From Psychrobacter sp. (GTDB taxonomy: Bacteria; Pseudomonadota; Gammaproteobacteria; Pseudomonadales; Moraxellaceae), in NCBI RefSeq assembly GCF_030454045.1, contig NZ_JAKDJE010000116.1:1-5143 (forward strand): DNA of 5,143 nucleotides, in the 5' to 3' direction. Made by a program: the position numbers and the translations under genes. The notes under the pieces were generated by a model, which worked only from the letters and a program-made list of their open reading frames with translations, searched no databases and was not told the origin of the DNA. Below are positions 1 through 5,143 of the stretch, piece after piece (positions within the stretch are counted from its first letter, which is position 1; every line of letters begins with the position of its first letter).

Positions 1-41
1 AGATTAGTGAGGTGCTCTTCTTTTTTCAATCACTTTCGAAG

Positions 42-68
42 TTGAGAGTGGGGTACTATAAGTATAAG
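42..68 (+). promoter_or_regulatory. Weak candidate sigma70-type promoter for the kinase-phosphatase gene pair
   Basis: A TTGAGA (42-47) lies 15 bases upstream of a TATAAG (63-68), itself preceded by a second overlapping TATAAG copy at 57-62. The hexamers are reasonable matches to the -35 and -10 consensus, but the spacer is shorter than the ideal 17. The placement, about 40 bases before the first start codon, fits a promoter for the downstream pair. The stretch 1-105 contains no gene that I can support, and AT-rich DNA gives such matches easily, so this is tentative. Confidence 0.25.
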
Positions 69-82
69 TTATAAAAATAACT
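67..82. repeat. Small dyad AGTTAT-AAAA-ATAACT in the leader of the kinase gene
   Basis: Two perfect 6-base arms (67-72 and 77-82) flank four A residues, giving a 16-base dyad just downstream of the candidate -10 and 11 bases before the ribosome binding site. It could be an operator half-site pair for a dimeric repressor, or a chance palindrome in AT-rich DNA. No known regulator motif was recognised. Confidence 0.3.
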
Positions 83-105
83 GATCACATGATAAGGAAT
101 GTCAC

Positions 106-1350
106 ATGTCAACTGACCATAGAGTATTAGATAAAGGCGGCGCGGTGCGTGAGGGTGAGGAGCTTGATACCCAAGCTATCAGCGCATGGCTACGTAGCCA
201 AGGTGTCGATGTCGTAGGCGAGCCTACAGTCACTCAGTTCTCAGGCGGGGCTTCTAACTGGACGTATCGCTTACAATATGAAGGCGATGATAAAAACCAA
301 GATCTTATCTTACGCCGTCCACCAAAAGGTACCAAGGCAAAATCTGCGCACGACATGGTACGCGAATATACCGTTCAAAAAGCATTAAAAGATGCTTATC
401 CTTATGTGCCCGAGATGATTGCGCTATGTACAGATGAGGCCGTCATTGGCGCTGACTTTTATGTGATGGAGCGCATGGAAGGGATCATTCCCCGTGCCAA
501 TTTACCAAAAGGGGTCGATCTAGATCCTGAACAAATCCGTCTACTTTGTACCAATGTTTTGGATGCGTTGGTAGAGCTGCATCAGATAGACTATACAGAG
601 CATCCTGATTTGGTTGATTTGGGTCGCGGTGATGGCTACTGCGCCCGCCAAATTAGTGGCTGGGACAAGCGTTATATCAAAGCAAAGACACCCAACGTCC
701 CAAGCTTTGCCTTGGTCAGACAGTGGCTCAAAAAGCATACCCCTGCTGATAGCAAAACGTGCATTATTCACAATGACTGGCGCTTTGATAACGTCATACT
801 CGATGCAGACGAGCCGACTACAGTTATCGGAGTCCTCGATTGGGAGATGGCAACCCTTGGCGATCCACTAATGGACTTGGGTAGTGCGTTGGCTTACTGG
901 ATTGAGGAAGACGACAATATTGTCATGCAGCAGTTTCGTCGCCAGCCAACTCACTTAGAAGGTATGATGACGCGTGACGAAGTGGTTGCTTATTATCTAG
1001 AAAAGTCTGGACTACAGATAGATAACTGGACCTTTTATGAAGTGTTTGGGCTGTTTCGTCTATCAGGTATCATTCAGCAAATCTACTATCGCTACTATCA
1101 TAAACAAACCACCAATCCAGCATTTAAAAACGCGTGGCTTGCCATACATGTCATGCATGCCAAATGTCTCAAACTGATTGCACAATATGAAGGCGAAGCG
1201 CTGTTCAATGCACACGTTCAGCCATATTTAGAAGACAGAGGAGTCGATGCGGCAACGATTGAGAAATTGCCAGACCCTGTACAAAAAGTAGTGAAAGGCA
1301 TTTTACCAAAAGGCTATTTTGCTAAACCCTCTGATTCAGCTGAAGTATAA
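106..1350 (+). CDS. Phosphotransferase (APH/choline-kinase fold), ACAD10/11- and LvaA-like small-molecule kinase
   Basis: This is a cytosolic 414-residue protein of the aminoglycoside phosphotransferase (APH) fold, in the branch that resembles the N-terminal kinase domain of human ACAD10/ACAD11 and bacterial LvaA. Visible kinase elements are a glycine-rich nucleotide loop FSGGASN (45-51), LRRPP with Arg70/Arg71 at the place of the ATP-contacting basic residue (69-73), SAHDMVREY with Glu87 (80-88), the catalytic loop HNDWRFDN with Asp224 as base and Asn229 (222-229), and the metal-binding LDWE with Asp245 (244-247), followed by GDPLMDLG (252-259). Family members studied phosphorylate hydroxyacyl-CoA (4-hydroxy) substrates, so an acyl-CoA-linked role is more likely than antibiotic resistance, but the substrate here is inferred. 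No signal peptide or membrane segment is seen. The start is backed by AAGGA at 94-98 (7-base spacing) and an in-frame stop at 82-84. It is followed after 42 bases by the phosphatase-family gene, probably in one transcript. Length is normal for a stand-alone family member, and no acyl-CoA dehydrogenase domain is fused. Confidence 0.9.
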   Translation: MSTDHRVLDKGGAVREGEELDTQAISAWLRSQGVDVVGEPTVTQFSGGASNWTYRLQYEGDDKNQDLILRRPPKGTKAKSAHDMVREYTVQKALKDAYPYVPEMIALCTDEAVIGADFYVMERMEGIIPRANLPKGVDLDPEQIRLLCTNVLDALVELHQIDYTEHPDLVDLGRGDGYCARQISGWDKRYIKAKTPNVPSFALVRQWLKKHTPADSKTCIIHNDWRFDNVILDADEPTTVIGVLDWEMATLGDPLMDLGSALAYWIEEDDNIVMQQFRRQPTHLEGMMTRDEVVAYYLEKSGLQIDNWTFYEVFGLFRLSGIIQQIYYRYYHKQTTNPAFKNAWLAIHVMHAKCLKLIAQYEGEALFNAHVQPYLEDRGVDAATIEKLPDPVQKVVKGILPKGYFAKPSDSAEV

Positions 1351-1392
1351 GAAAAACCGCAATTTGGACAATATAATAAAAGGCAGTATTTT

Positions 1393-2154
1393 ATGACAAC
1401 CATACTTTTAGCCCGTCATGGTCAGGCTTCTTTTGGTCAAGAAAACTATGATCGGCTGTCAGAGCTAGGTGAAACCCAAGCAAAAATGCTGGGTCAACAC
1501 TATGCAAATACCCAGCGCCGTATCGATGCGATATTTACGGGTAAGCTGGTCAGGCAACAAGACTCTGCTCGCCATTTTTGGCAAGGGTATCAACTGTTTG
1601 CTCAGGCCAACAATGACGACATGGCCATTGCGACAGCCATCAACTTTGATGAGCCTGACAGCTATATTTTGCCGCAATTTGACGAGTTCAATCACAAAGA
1701 TGTGTTTGTGAAATCCGCTGGTGATTTTGATAACCAAGCTGAGATATCCGCTGAAATTGTCAATGCTCAATCACCAAATCGGCGTCTTGCTGAGCTGTTT
1801 GATCAAGCGATGCAGCGCTGGCATGGTGGCAACAATGATCAGGATTATATTGAAAGCTGGCCGCAGTTCAATGAGCGAGCGCAGCAAGCGCTTGAACAAG
1901 TACGTACAAAGATAGCCGATATGCGCTTAGACCAAAATAGCACTGTATTGGTCTTTACCTCAGGCGGTGTCATCGCTGCCATTACCGCACAGCTACTGAG
2001 CCAAGGCAGTCAAACCGCTTATCAGTTAAATAAGAGCTTAGTCAATACGGGCGTGACATCGATCACCCTAAAGAGTCAGCGCGCGCATTTATTGTCTTTA
2101 AATGAATACAGTCATCTATTTTCTGAAGGCAAGCAGTTTGTGACGTGGCGATAA
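1393..2154 (+). CDS. Histidine phosphatase superfamily (phosphoglycerate mutase-like) protein with atypical second motif
   Basis: This 253-residue cytosolic protein belongs to the histidine phosphatase superfamily, whose members transfer or hydrolyse phosphate through a phospho-histidine. The N-terminal motif ARHGQASFG (7-15) carries the nucleophile His9 with Arg8. Arg54 in TGKLVRQQDSA (49-59) fits the phosphate-binding arginine, and Glu98 in FDEF (96-99) fits the catalytic acid position. The oddity is FTSGGVI (188-194): the family normally has a second catalytic His directly before the GG pair, and here Ser190 stands in that place. The sequence still reads smoothly, so this is not a frameshift. 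It could be a specialised subfamily, a weak phosphatase, or a binding protein. The start follows an AAAGG (1378-1382) with about 10 bases spacing, and the preceding gene's stop lies in frame 42 bases upstream, so co-transcription with the kinase is likely. An opposing phosphatase for whatever the kinase phosphorylates is an attractive but unproven role. Substrate unknown. Confidence 0.87.
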   Translation: MTTILLARHGQASFGQENYDRLSELGETQAKMLGQHYANTQRRIDAIFTGKLVRQQDSARHFWQGYQLFAQANNDDMAIATAINFDEPDSYILPQFDEFNHKDVFVKSAGDFDNQAEISAEIVNAQSPNRRLAELFDQAMQRWHGGNNDQDYIESWPQFNERAQQALEQVRTKIADMRLDQNSTVLVFTSGGVIAAITAQLLSQGSQTAYQLNKSLVNTGVTSITLKSQRAHLLSLNEYSHLFSEGKQFVTWR

Positions 2155-2199
2155 TTGAGTCAATGGGTTTGGATGCGCTTTTATACACAATCGCCACGT
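2143..2199. repeat. Perfect 10-base inverted repeat spanning the end of the phosphatase-family gene
   Basis: ACGTGGCGAT (2143-2152) is exactly reverse-complementary to ATCGCCACGT (2190-2199), with 37 bases between. The left arm covers the last codons and part of the stop codon of the phosphatase-family gene. No T-run follows the right arm, so it is not a standard rho-independent terminator. It could form a 3' stem that protects the upstream transcript, or be a wide-spaced protein-binding site. A smaller dyad, ATTGA-G-TCAAT (2154-2164), sits inside the loop. Confidence 0.5.
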
Positions 2200-2241
2200 A
2201 TTTGTAGAGCATTAGCCATTACAATGAACGATTTTAGTCAA

Positions 2242-2280
2242 CCAGTTTTTGTCGTTGGTACAGAGAATCTATAAAACTGG
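2242..2280 (+). promoter_or_regulatory. Candidate promoter overlapped by an 8-base inverted repeat, upstream of the SDR gene
   Basis: CCAGTTTT (2242-2249) and AAAACTGG (2273-2280) are perfect inverted copies, 31 bases apart centre to centre, about three helical turns. A TATAAA (2270-2275) overlaps the right arm and may be a -10. TTGTCG (2249-2254, 15-base spacer) or TTTTTG (2246-2251, 18-base spacer) could be the -35. The 159-base gap after the preceding gene supports separate control of the SDR gene. The arrangement would suit a regulator bound across the promoter, but the match is modest and no known operator was recognised. Confidence 0.35.
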
Positions 2281-2313
2281 AGTGTCATTTAGAGTCGATA
2301 CAAGGGAGGGCTT

Positions 2314-3183
2314 ATGCAACACAAACTGCTTAATTTAGTCACTAAAAGCGCCAAACAAAGTAAAGCTCAGGTATTTAGCGCCGTTCAGCCATCACGCTAT
2401 CTAAAAGACCTAGACAAACAGCAGGTTGGTCAAGGCAAAACCGTCCTGATCACAGGAGCAAGCTCAGGATTGGGCGAGGGTATGGCAAGATTGTTCGCTA
2501 AGCTTGGTTATAATCTTGCTATCTGTGCGCGCCGTACTGATCGTTTAGAGCGCTTGCAGTCAGAGCTGGTAGCAGCATATCCTAATATACGCGTTGAGTA
2601 CCGAGCGTTAGATGTCAGTGATTATGATGCTGTTTTTAAGGTATTTGACGCATTTGCTGCTGACTTTGGCACTATTGATCGTATCGTGGTCAATGCAGGG
2701 ATTGGCGATAGTCGCCGTATTGGTAAAGGACGTTTTGATACCAATCGCCGTACCGTTGAGATTAATTTCATCTCGGCATTGGCACAATGCGAAGCGGCGA
2801 TGAATATCTTTCGGGCTCAAAACAGTGGTCATCTGGTCGTCATGTCGAGCATGTCAGCGATGCGTGGCCTGCCTAAGCACCTGACAGCTTACGGCGCGAG
2901 TAAAGCAGGTTTGGCACATCTTGCAGAAGGGATTCGTGCTGATATGCTATTGACTAAGTTGCCTATTAAAGTCTCTACTATTTATCCCGGTTACATCCGT
3001 ACTGAGATTAATACGAATGCCAAGCCATTGCCGTTTGAAGTGGATACTGATACCGGTACCAAAGCGATCGTTGCCGCGATTGAAGCAGGTGTGGAAGAAG
3101 CGTGTGTACCAAGCTTGCCATGGTCGATTGTAGGTCAGGCAATGAAGCGTTTGCCGCTGCAAGTGATGAGTCGATTGAGCTGA
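2314..3183 (+). CDS. Short-chain dehydrogenase/reductase (classical SDR), probably NADP(H)-dependent
   Basis: This 289-residue classical SDR carries a Rossmann-fold oxidoreductase domain that interconverts a hydroxyl and a carbonyl using a nicotinamide cofactor. Seen in order: the cofactor loop TGASSGLG (47-54), ARR at 72-74 after the second strand (Arg73/Arg74, favouring NADP(H) over NAD(H)), LDV (99-101), NAG (127-129), Asn151 in EINF, Ser179 in MSSMSA, the active-site Tyr193 and Lys197 in YGASK, and PGYIRT (225-230). All four catalytic residues (Asn, Ser, Tyr, Lys) are present, so it should be active. Before the first strand lie about 40 residues, basic and helix-prone, longer than in minimal SDRs; the C-terminus is also basic. 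GGGAGG at 2304-2309 lies 4 bases before the ATG, and an in-frame stop at 2290-2292 fixes the start to this short interval. The neighbours suggest an acyl-CoA, lipid or hydroxy/keto-acid substrate, but the substrate cannot be read from the sequence. It is terminated by the hairpin at 3209-3241. Confidence 0.88.
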   Translation: MQHKLLNLVTKSAKQSKAQVFSAVQPSRYLKDLDKQQVGQGKTVLITGASSGLGEGMARLFAKLGYNLAICARRTDRLERLQSELVAAYPNIRVEYRALDVSDYDAVFKVFDAFAADFGTIDRIVVNAGIGDSRRIGKGRFDTNRRTVEINFISALAQCEAAMNIFRAQNSGHLVVMSSMSAMRGLPKHLTAYGASKAGLAHLAEGIRADMLLTKLPIKVSTIYPGYIRTEINTNAKPLPFEVDTDTGTKAIVAAIEAGVEEACVPSLPWSIVGQAMKRLPLQVMSRLS

Positions 3184-3208
3184 TGCAACACGCTCGTGCA
3201 ATAAAAAC

Positions 3209-3241
3209 AAAAAGCCCACTCTAATAACAGTGGGCTTTTTT
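3209..3241. terminator. Strong bidirectional rho-independent terminator between SDR gene and fadD
   Basis: AAAAAGCCCACT (3209-3220) pairs perfectly with AGTGGGCTTTTT (3229-3240) around an 8-base loop. The + strand reading ends in six T residues (3236-3241). The - strand reading also ends in a T-rich tract because of the A residues at 3203-3213, interrupted by one C. It lies between the stops of two convergent genes (3183 and 3271) and should stop transcription from both sides. Confidence 0.92.
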
Positions 3242-3270
3242 GTCTCTATGGCAAAATCATAATATATAGA

Positions 3271-4971
3271 TTACAACGTTTGCGGATTGTCTGATAGGTG
3301 CTGCTCACGTAGCTTTTGACGCAATACTTTACCGACATTACTTTTTGGTAGTTCGCTGACAAACTCGATATGACGCGGGCACTTATAACCCGTTAAATTG
3401 TCTAATGCAAACTCTTTGATGTCTTCTTTGATGACATTGTTGTCTGCAGGCACAATATAGATTTTGACGGCTTCACCTTGGTTTTCATCAGGGATACCAA
3501 TCACGGCGCAATCGACGATACCTTCATGGTCAAGCATGACCGCTTCAATCTCATTTGGAAATACATTGAATCCTGACACCAAAATCATATCTTTTTTACG
3601 GTCTAGTAAAGTGAAGTAGCCTTTTTCATCCATGCTCACAATATCGCCAGTACGGAAGTAACCATCGCTTGTGAAATCATTGGTATTGTCTCGATTGAAA
3701 TAGCCTGACATGACGTTTGGGCCTTTGATGCACATCTCACCTGCCTCATGCATGGCGACACGTTCACCATTTTCGTCGACGACGATGATATCGACACTAG
3801 GAACTGGTATGCCGATTGTACCGTTGAACTTACGATCAGTAATGACGTTGGCGGTACCGCCAGCAACCCCTTCTGTCATACCCCAGCCCTCGACCATAGG
3901 GCAACCAGTCACCTCTAACCAACGGGCTGCTGTTTGCTCGGTTGCCGCCATACCACCCGCCTGAGTGATACGCAGTGAGCTAAAGTCCAATTCTTTGAAG
4001 CTTGGCTGATCAAGCAACCCTTTGAACAAGGTATTGACCGCAGGGAAAATATGGAACGGTTGTTTTGATAGCGTTTTGATAAACCCTGGCATATCACGCG
4101 GATTGGGTACTAGAATAAAAGTGTAGCCTGAACGCATACCAAGTAAGCTGAGCATAAACGCAAAGATATGATACAAGGGTAGGGCCATGACCATGTTGAT
4201 GTACACCTCATTGATATCAGAGGTCACTGGACGGTACCATGCTTCTGATTGCATCGCCGCTGCGACGACATTACGCTGCGTCAAAACAGCACCCTTAGAC
4301 AGACCCGTTGTGCCGCCTGTGTATTGTAGAATCGCTTTTTGTTGCAGCGTGGTTTTGGGTGCTTGAAGCGGTAGATTACGTCCTTTTTTCAGTACTTCAG
4401 GGAATTTCGTGACGTTGTACTTAGGGTCATTTAGATTGTATTTAGGCACTAAGCGTTTGACTTGACGGATAACGGTATTTACCAAAATACCTTTTAAGCC
4501 CATCATATCGCCCATTTTTGAGAGTACAATACGCTTGATATTGGTCTCTTCAATGACTTGCTCTAGCGCTTGAGCAAAGTTATCCACCACAAAAATCACC
4601 TGAGCGCCTGAGTCATTCAATTGATGGCGTAGCTCACGACCTGTATATAGTGGGTTGATCGGGGTACAGACGTAACCTGCGCGTAAGATACCAATCATGA
4701 TTGGTAAATATTGTGGGACGTTTGGCATCATGAGTGCCACTACGCTGCCTTTAGGTAAGCCTTGAGCTTGTAACCATGCTGCTACTGCCAATGATGCTTT
4801 GTCAACGTCATCATAAGTATGAGTCACACCCATGCAGATAGTCATCGGATGCATACGAAAACGGTTGAAGCACTCTTCATACAACTCTATGAGGCTTTCA
4901 TATTGATCAGGATTAATGGTCTTGGGTACGTTTTCTGGGTATTGAGCAAGCCAAGGTTTCTCTACTGTCAT
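3271..4971 (-). CDS. fadD: Long-chain fatty acid-CoA ligase (acyl-CoA synthetase, FadD family)
   Basis: FadD activates free fatty acids with ATP and CoA, through an acyl-AMP intermediate, to acyl-CoA for beta-oxidation or lipid synthesis; it acts at the inner face of the cytoplasmic membrane. The 566-residue length matches the family (E. coli FadD is about 561). Adenylate-forming enzyme motifs are complete: the P-loop YTGGTTGLSKGA (217-228), WGMTEG (363-368) with Glu367, the FadD signature from about 436 to 475 including TGD (441-443), DRKKDMI (457-463, hinge to the C-terminal domain) and SGFNVFPNEIE (466-476), and the catalytic Lys548 in NVGKVLRQKLRE (545-556). MMPNVPQYLP (81-90) and NPLYTGREL (106-114) are also typical. 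The start has AAGGA at 4980-4984 with 8-base spacing on the - strand, and an in-frame stop upstream at 5020-5022. It is convergent with the SDR gene and therefore a separate transcription unit. Exact chain-length preference is unknown. Nothing suggests a truncation or horizontal transfer. Confidence 0.95.
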   Translation of the reverse strand: MTVEKPWLAQYPENVPKTINPDQYESLIELYEECFNRFRMHPMTICMGVTHTYDDVDKASLAVAAWLQAQGLPKGSVVALMMPNVPQYLPIMIGILRAGYVCTPINPLYTGRELRHQLNDSGAQVIFVVDNFAQALEQVIEETNIKRIVLSKMGDMMGLKGILVNTVIRQVKRLVPKYNLNDPKYNVTKFPEVLKKGRNLPLQAPKTTLQQKAILQYTGGTTGLSKGAVLTQRNVVAAAMQSEAWYRPVTSDINEVYINMVMALPLYHIFAFMLSLLGMRSGYTFILVPNPRDMPGFIKTLSKQPFHIFPAVNTLFKGLLDQPSFKELDFSSLRITQAGGMAATEQTAARWLEVTGCPMVEGWGMTEGVAGGTANVITDRKFNGTIGIPVPSVDIIVVDENGERVAMHEAGEMCIKGPNVMSGYFNRDNTNDFTSDGYFRTGDIVSMDEKGYFTLLDRKKDMILVSGFNVFPNEIEAVMLDHEGIVDCAVIGIPDENQGEAVKIYIVPADNNVIKEDIKEFALDNLTGYKCPRHIEFVSELPKSNVGKVLRQKLREQHLSDNPQTL

Positions 4972-4979
4972 GCCAAGCG

Positions 4980-5003
4980 TCCTTAAATTAAGATAAGTTA
5001 AGG
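4980..5003 (-). promoter_or_regulatory. Possible weak hairpin covering the fadD ribosome binding site
   Basis: On the - strand, CCTTAA (5003-4998) can pair with TTAAGG (4986-4981), which contains most of the AAGGA ribosome binding site (4984-4980). The loop is 11 bases. The stem is only six pairs, mostly A-T, so it would be marginally stable. If the promoter predicted at 5005-5034 is right, transcription starts near 4998 and the 5' arm would be incomplete. An overlapping dyad CTTAA-A-TTAAG lies at 4982-4992. Confidence 0.25.
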
Positions 5004-5004
5004 G

Positions 5005-5034
5005 TCTATAAAAAAGTAGTCACATCCATGTCGA
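5005..5034 (-). promoter_or_regulatory. Candidate sigma70-type promoter for fadD
   Basis: Read on the - strand, TCGACA (5034-5029) matches the -35 consensus at five of six bases and TATAGA (5010-5005) matches the -10 consensus at four of six, with an 18-base spacer. This places a transcript start near 4998, about 27 bases before the fadD start codon. No recognisable FadR or PsrA operator was seen nearby. Confidence 0.4.
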
Positions 5035-5094
5035 CGATATACATCAGTGCTCTTTGAGCGATGAATTGTCGAGTGCTATCCTTTGTTTTCGGTG

Positions 5095-5143
5095 TAATGG
5101 ACAAAATTCATGCTAAAAAGTAGGTGGTAGTCGCTAATGGACA
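5095..5143. repeat. 9-base direct repeat TAATGGACA at the window edge
   Basis: TAATGGACA occurs at 5095-5103 and again at 5135-5143, 40 bases apart; the second copy is cut by the window end so it may be longer. Each copy contains ATGGAC, a potential start codon. The second (5138) is preceded by AGGTGG (5122-5127) at 10 bases, which could be a ribosome binding site for a divergent + strand gene beyond the window. The rest of 5035-5143 shows nothing else I can call. Confidence 0.4.

Noticed and set aside
1..45. Tail of an upstream gene entering the window
   Set aside because: One + strand frame is open to a stop at 43-45, but the residues show no recognisable protein end and the stretch is too short to judge.
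89..91. ATG upstream of the chosen kinase start
   Set aside because: It is in another frame, opens only a short run to a stop, and lacks a ribosome binding site; the ATG at 106 has AAGGA at good spacing.
106..1350. Aminoglycoside resistance gene
   Set aside because: The fold is APH-like, but the LRRPP, SAH...REY and LDWE...GDPLMDLG motifs place it with ACAD10/11- and LvaA-type kinases in a metabolic context.
1372..1377. Perfect TATAAT hexamer between the kinase and phosphatase-family genes
   Set aside because: No acceptable -35 lies 16-18 bases upstream and a start from it would leave under ten bases of leader before the ATG, so an internal promoter is unlikely.
3184..3200. Small hairpin CACG-CT-CGTG just after the SDR stop
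   Set aside because: The stem is four pairs with a two-base loop, too small to form reliably; the strong terminator follows directly.
3271..4971. Open frames on the + strand and other - strand frames across fadD, and similar frames inside the other three genes
   Set aside because: They lie wholly within well-supported genes, have low-complexity or unfamiliar translations and no ribosome binding sites; they are shadows of the real frames.
5098..5124. Eight-codon frame as a real leader peptide gene
   Set aside because: There is no ribosome binding site before it and no evidence of a downstream gene within the window; kept only as part of the repeat finding.

Overview
This window looks like chromosomal DNA from a gamma-proteobacterium of the Moraxellaceae, most probably Psychrobacter. 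This is judged from the feel of the proteins (a FadD of about 566 residues, an ACAD10/11-type kinase-fold protein and a histidine-phosphatase-family protein side by side), moderate GC and AT-rich intergenic DNA. The genus is an inference; no database was searched.

Layout: positions 1-105 are non-coding leader with a weak promoter candidate and a small dyad. Three genes follow on the + strand: an aminoglycoside-phosphotransferase-fold small-molecule kinase (106-1350), a histidine-phosphatase-superfamily protein (1393-2154, 42 bases later, probably co-transcribed), and a short-chain dehydrogenase/reductase (2314-3183). The SDR lies behind a 159-base gap that holds two perfect inverted repeats and a possible promoter of its own. 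A strong bidirectional rho-independent terminator (about 3209-3241) separates the SDR from a convergent long-chain acyl-CoA synthetase, fadD (4971-3271, - strand). Positions 4972-5143 hold the fadD leader and promoter candidate, plus a 9-base direct repeat at the window edge.

Together the genes point to acyl-CoA / fatty-acid or hydroxy-acid metabolism. FadD would activate free acids to acyl-CoA. The SDR could interconvert a hydroxyl and a keto group. The kinase belongs to the family of the ACAD10/11 N-terminal domain and of LvaA from the Pseudomonas putida levulinate pathway, which phosphorylates 4-hydroxyacyl-CoA. The partner acyl-CoA dehydrogenase expected for such a pathway is not in the window. 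The most unusual protein is the histidine-phosphatase-family member, which keeps the RHG motif but has Ser where the second catalytic His normally sits. No RNA genes, mobile elements, CRISPR arrays or broken genes were seen, and no clearly new multi-gene system can be demonstrated from this sequence alone.
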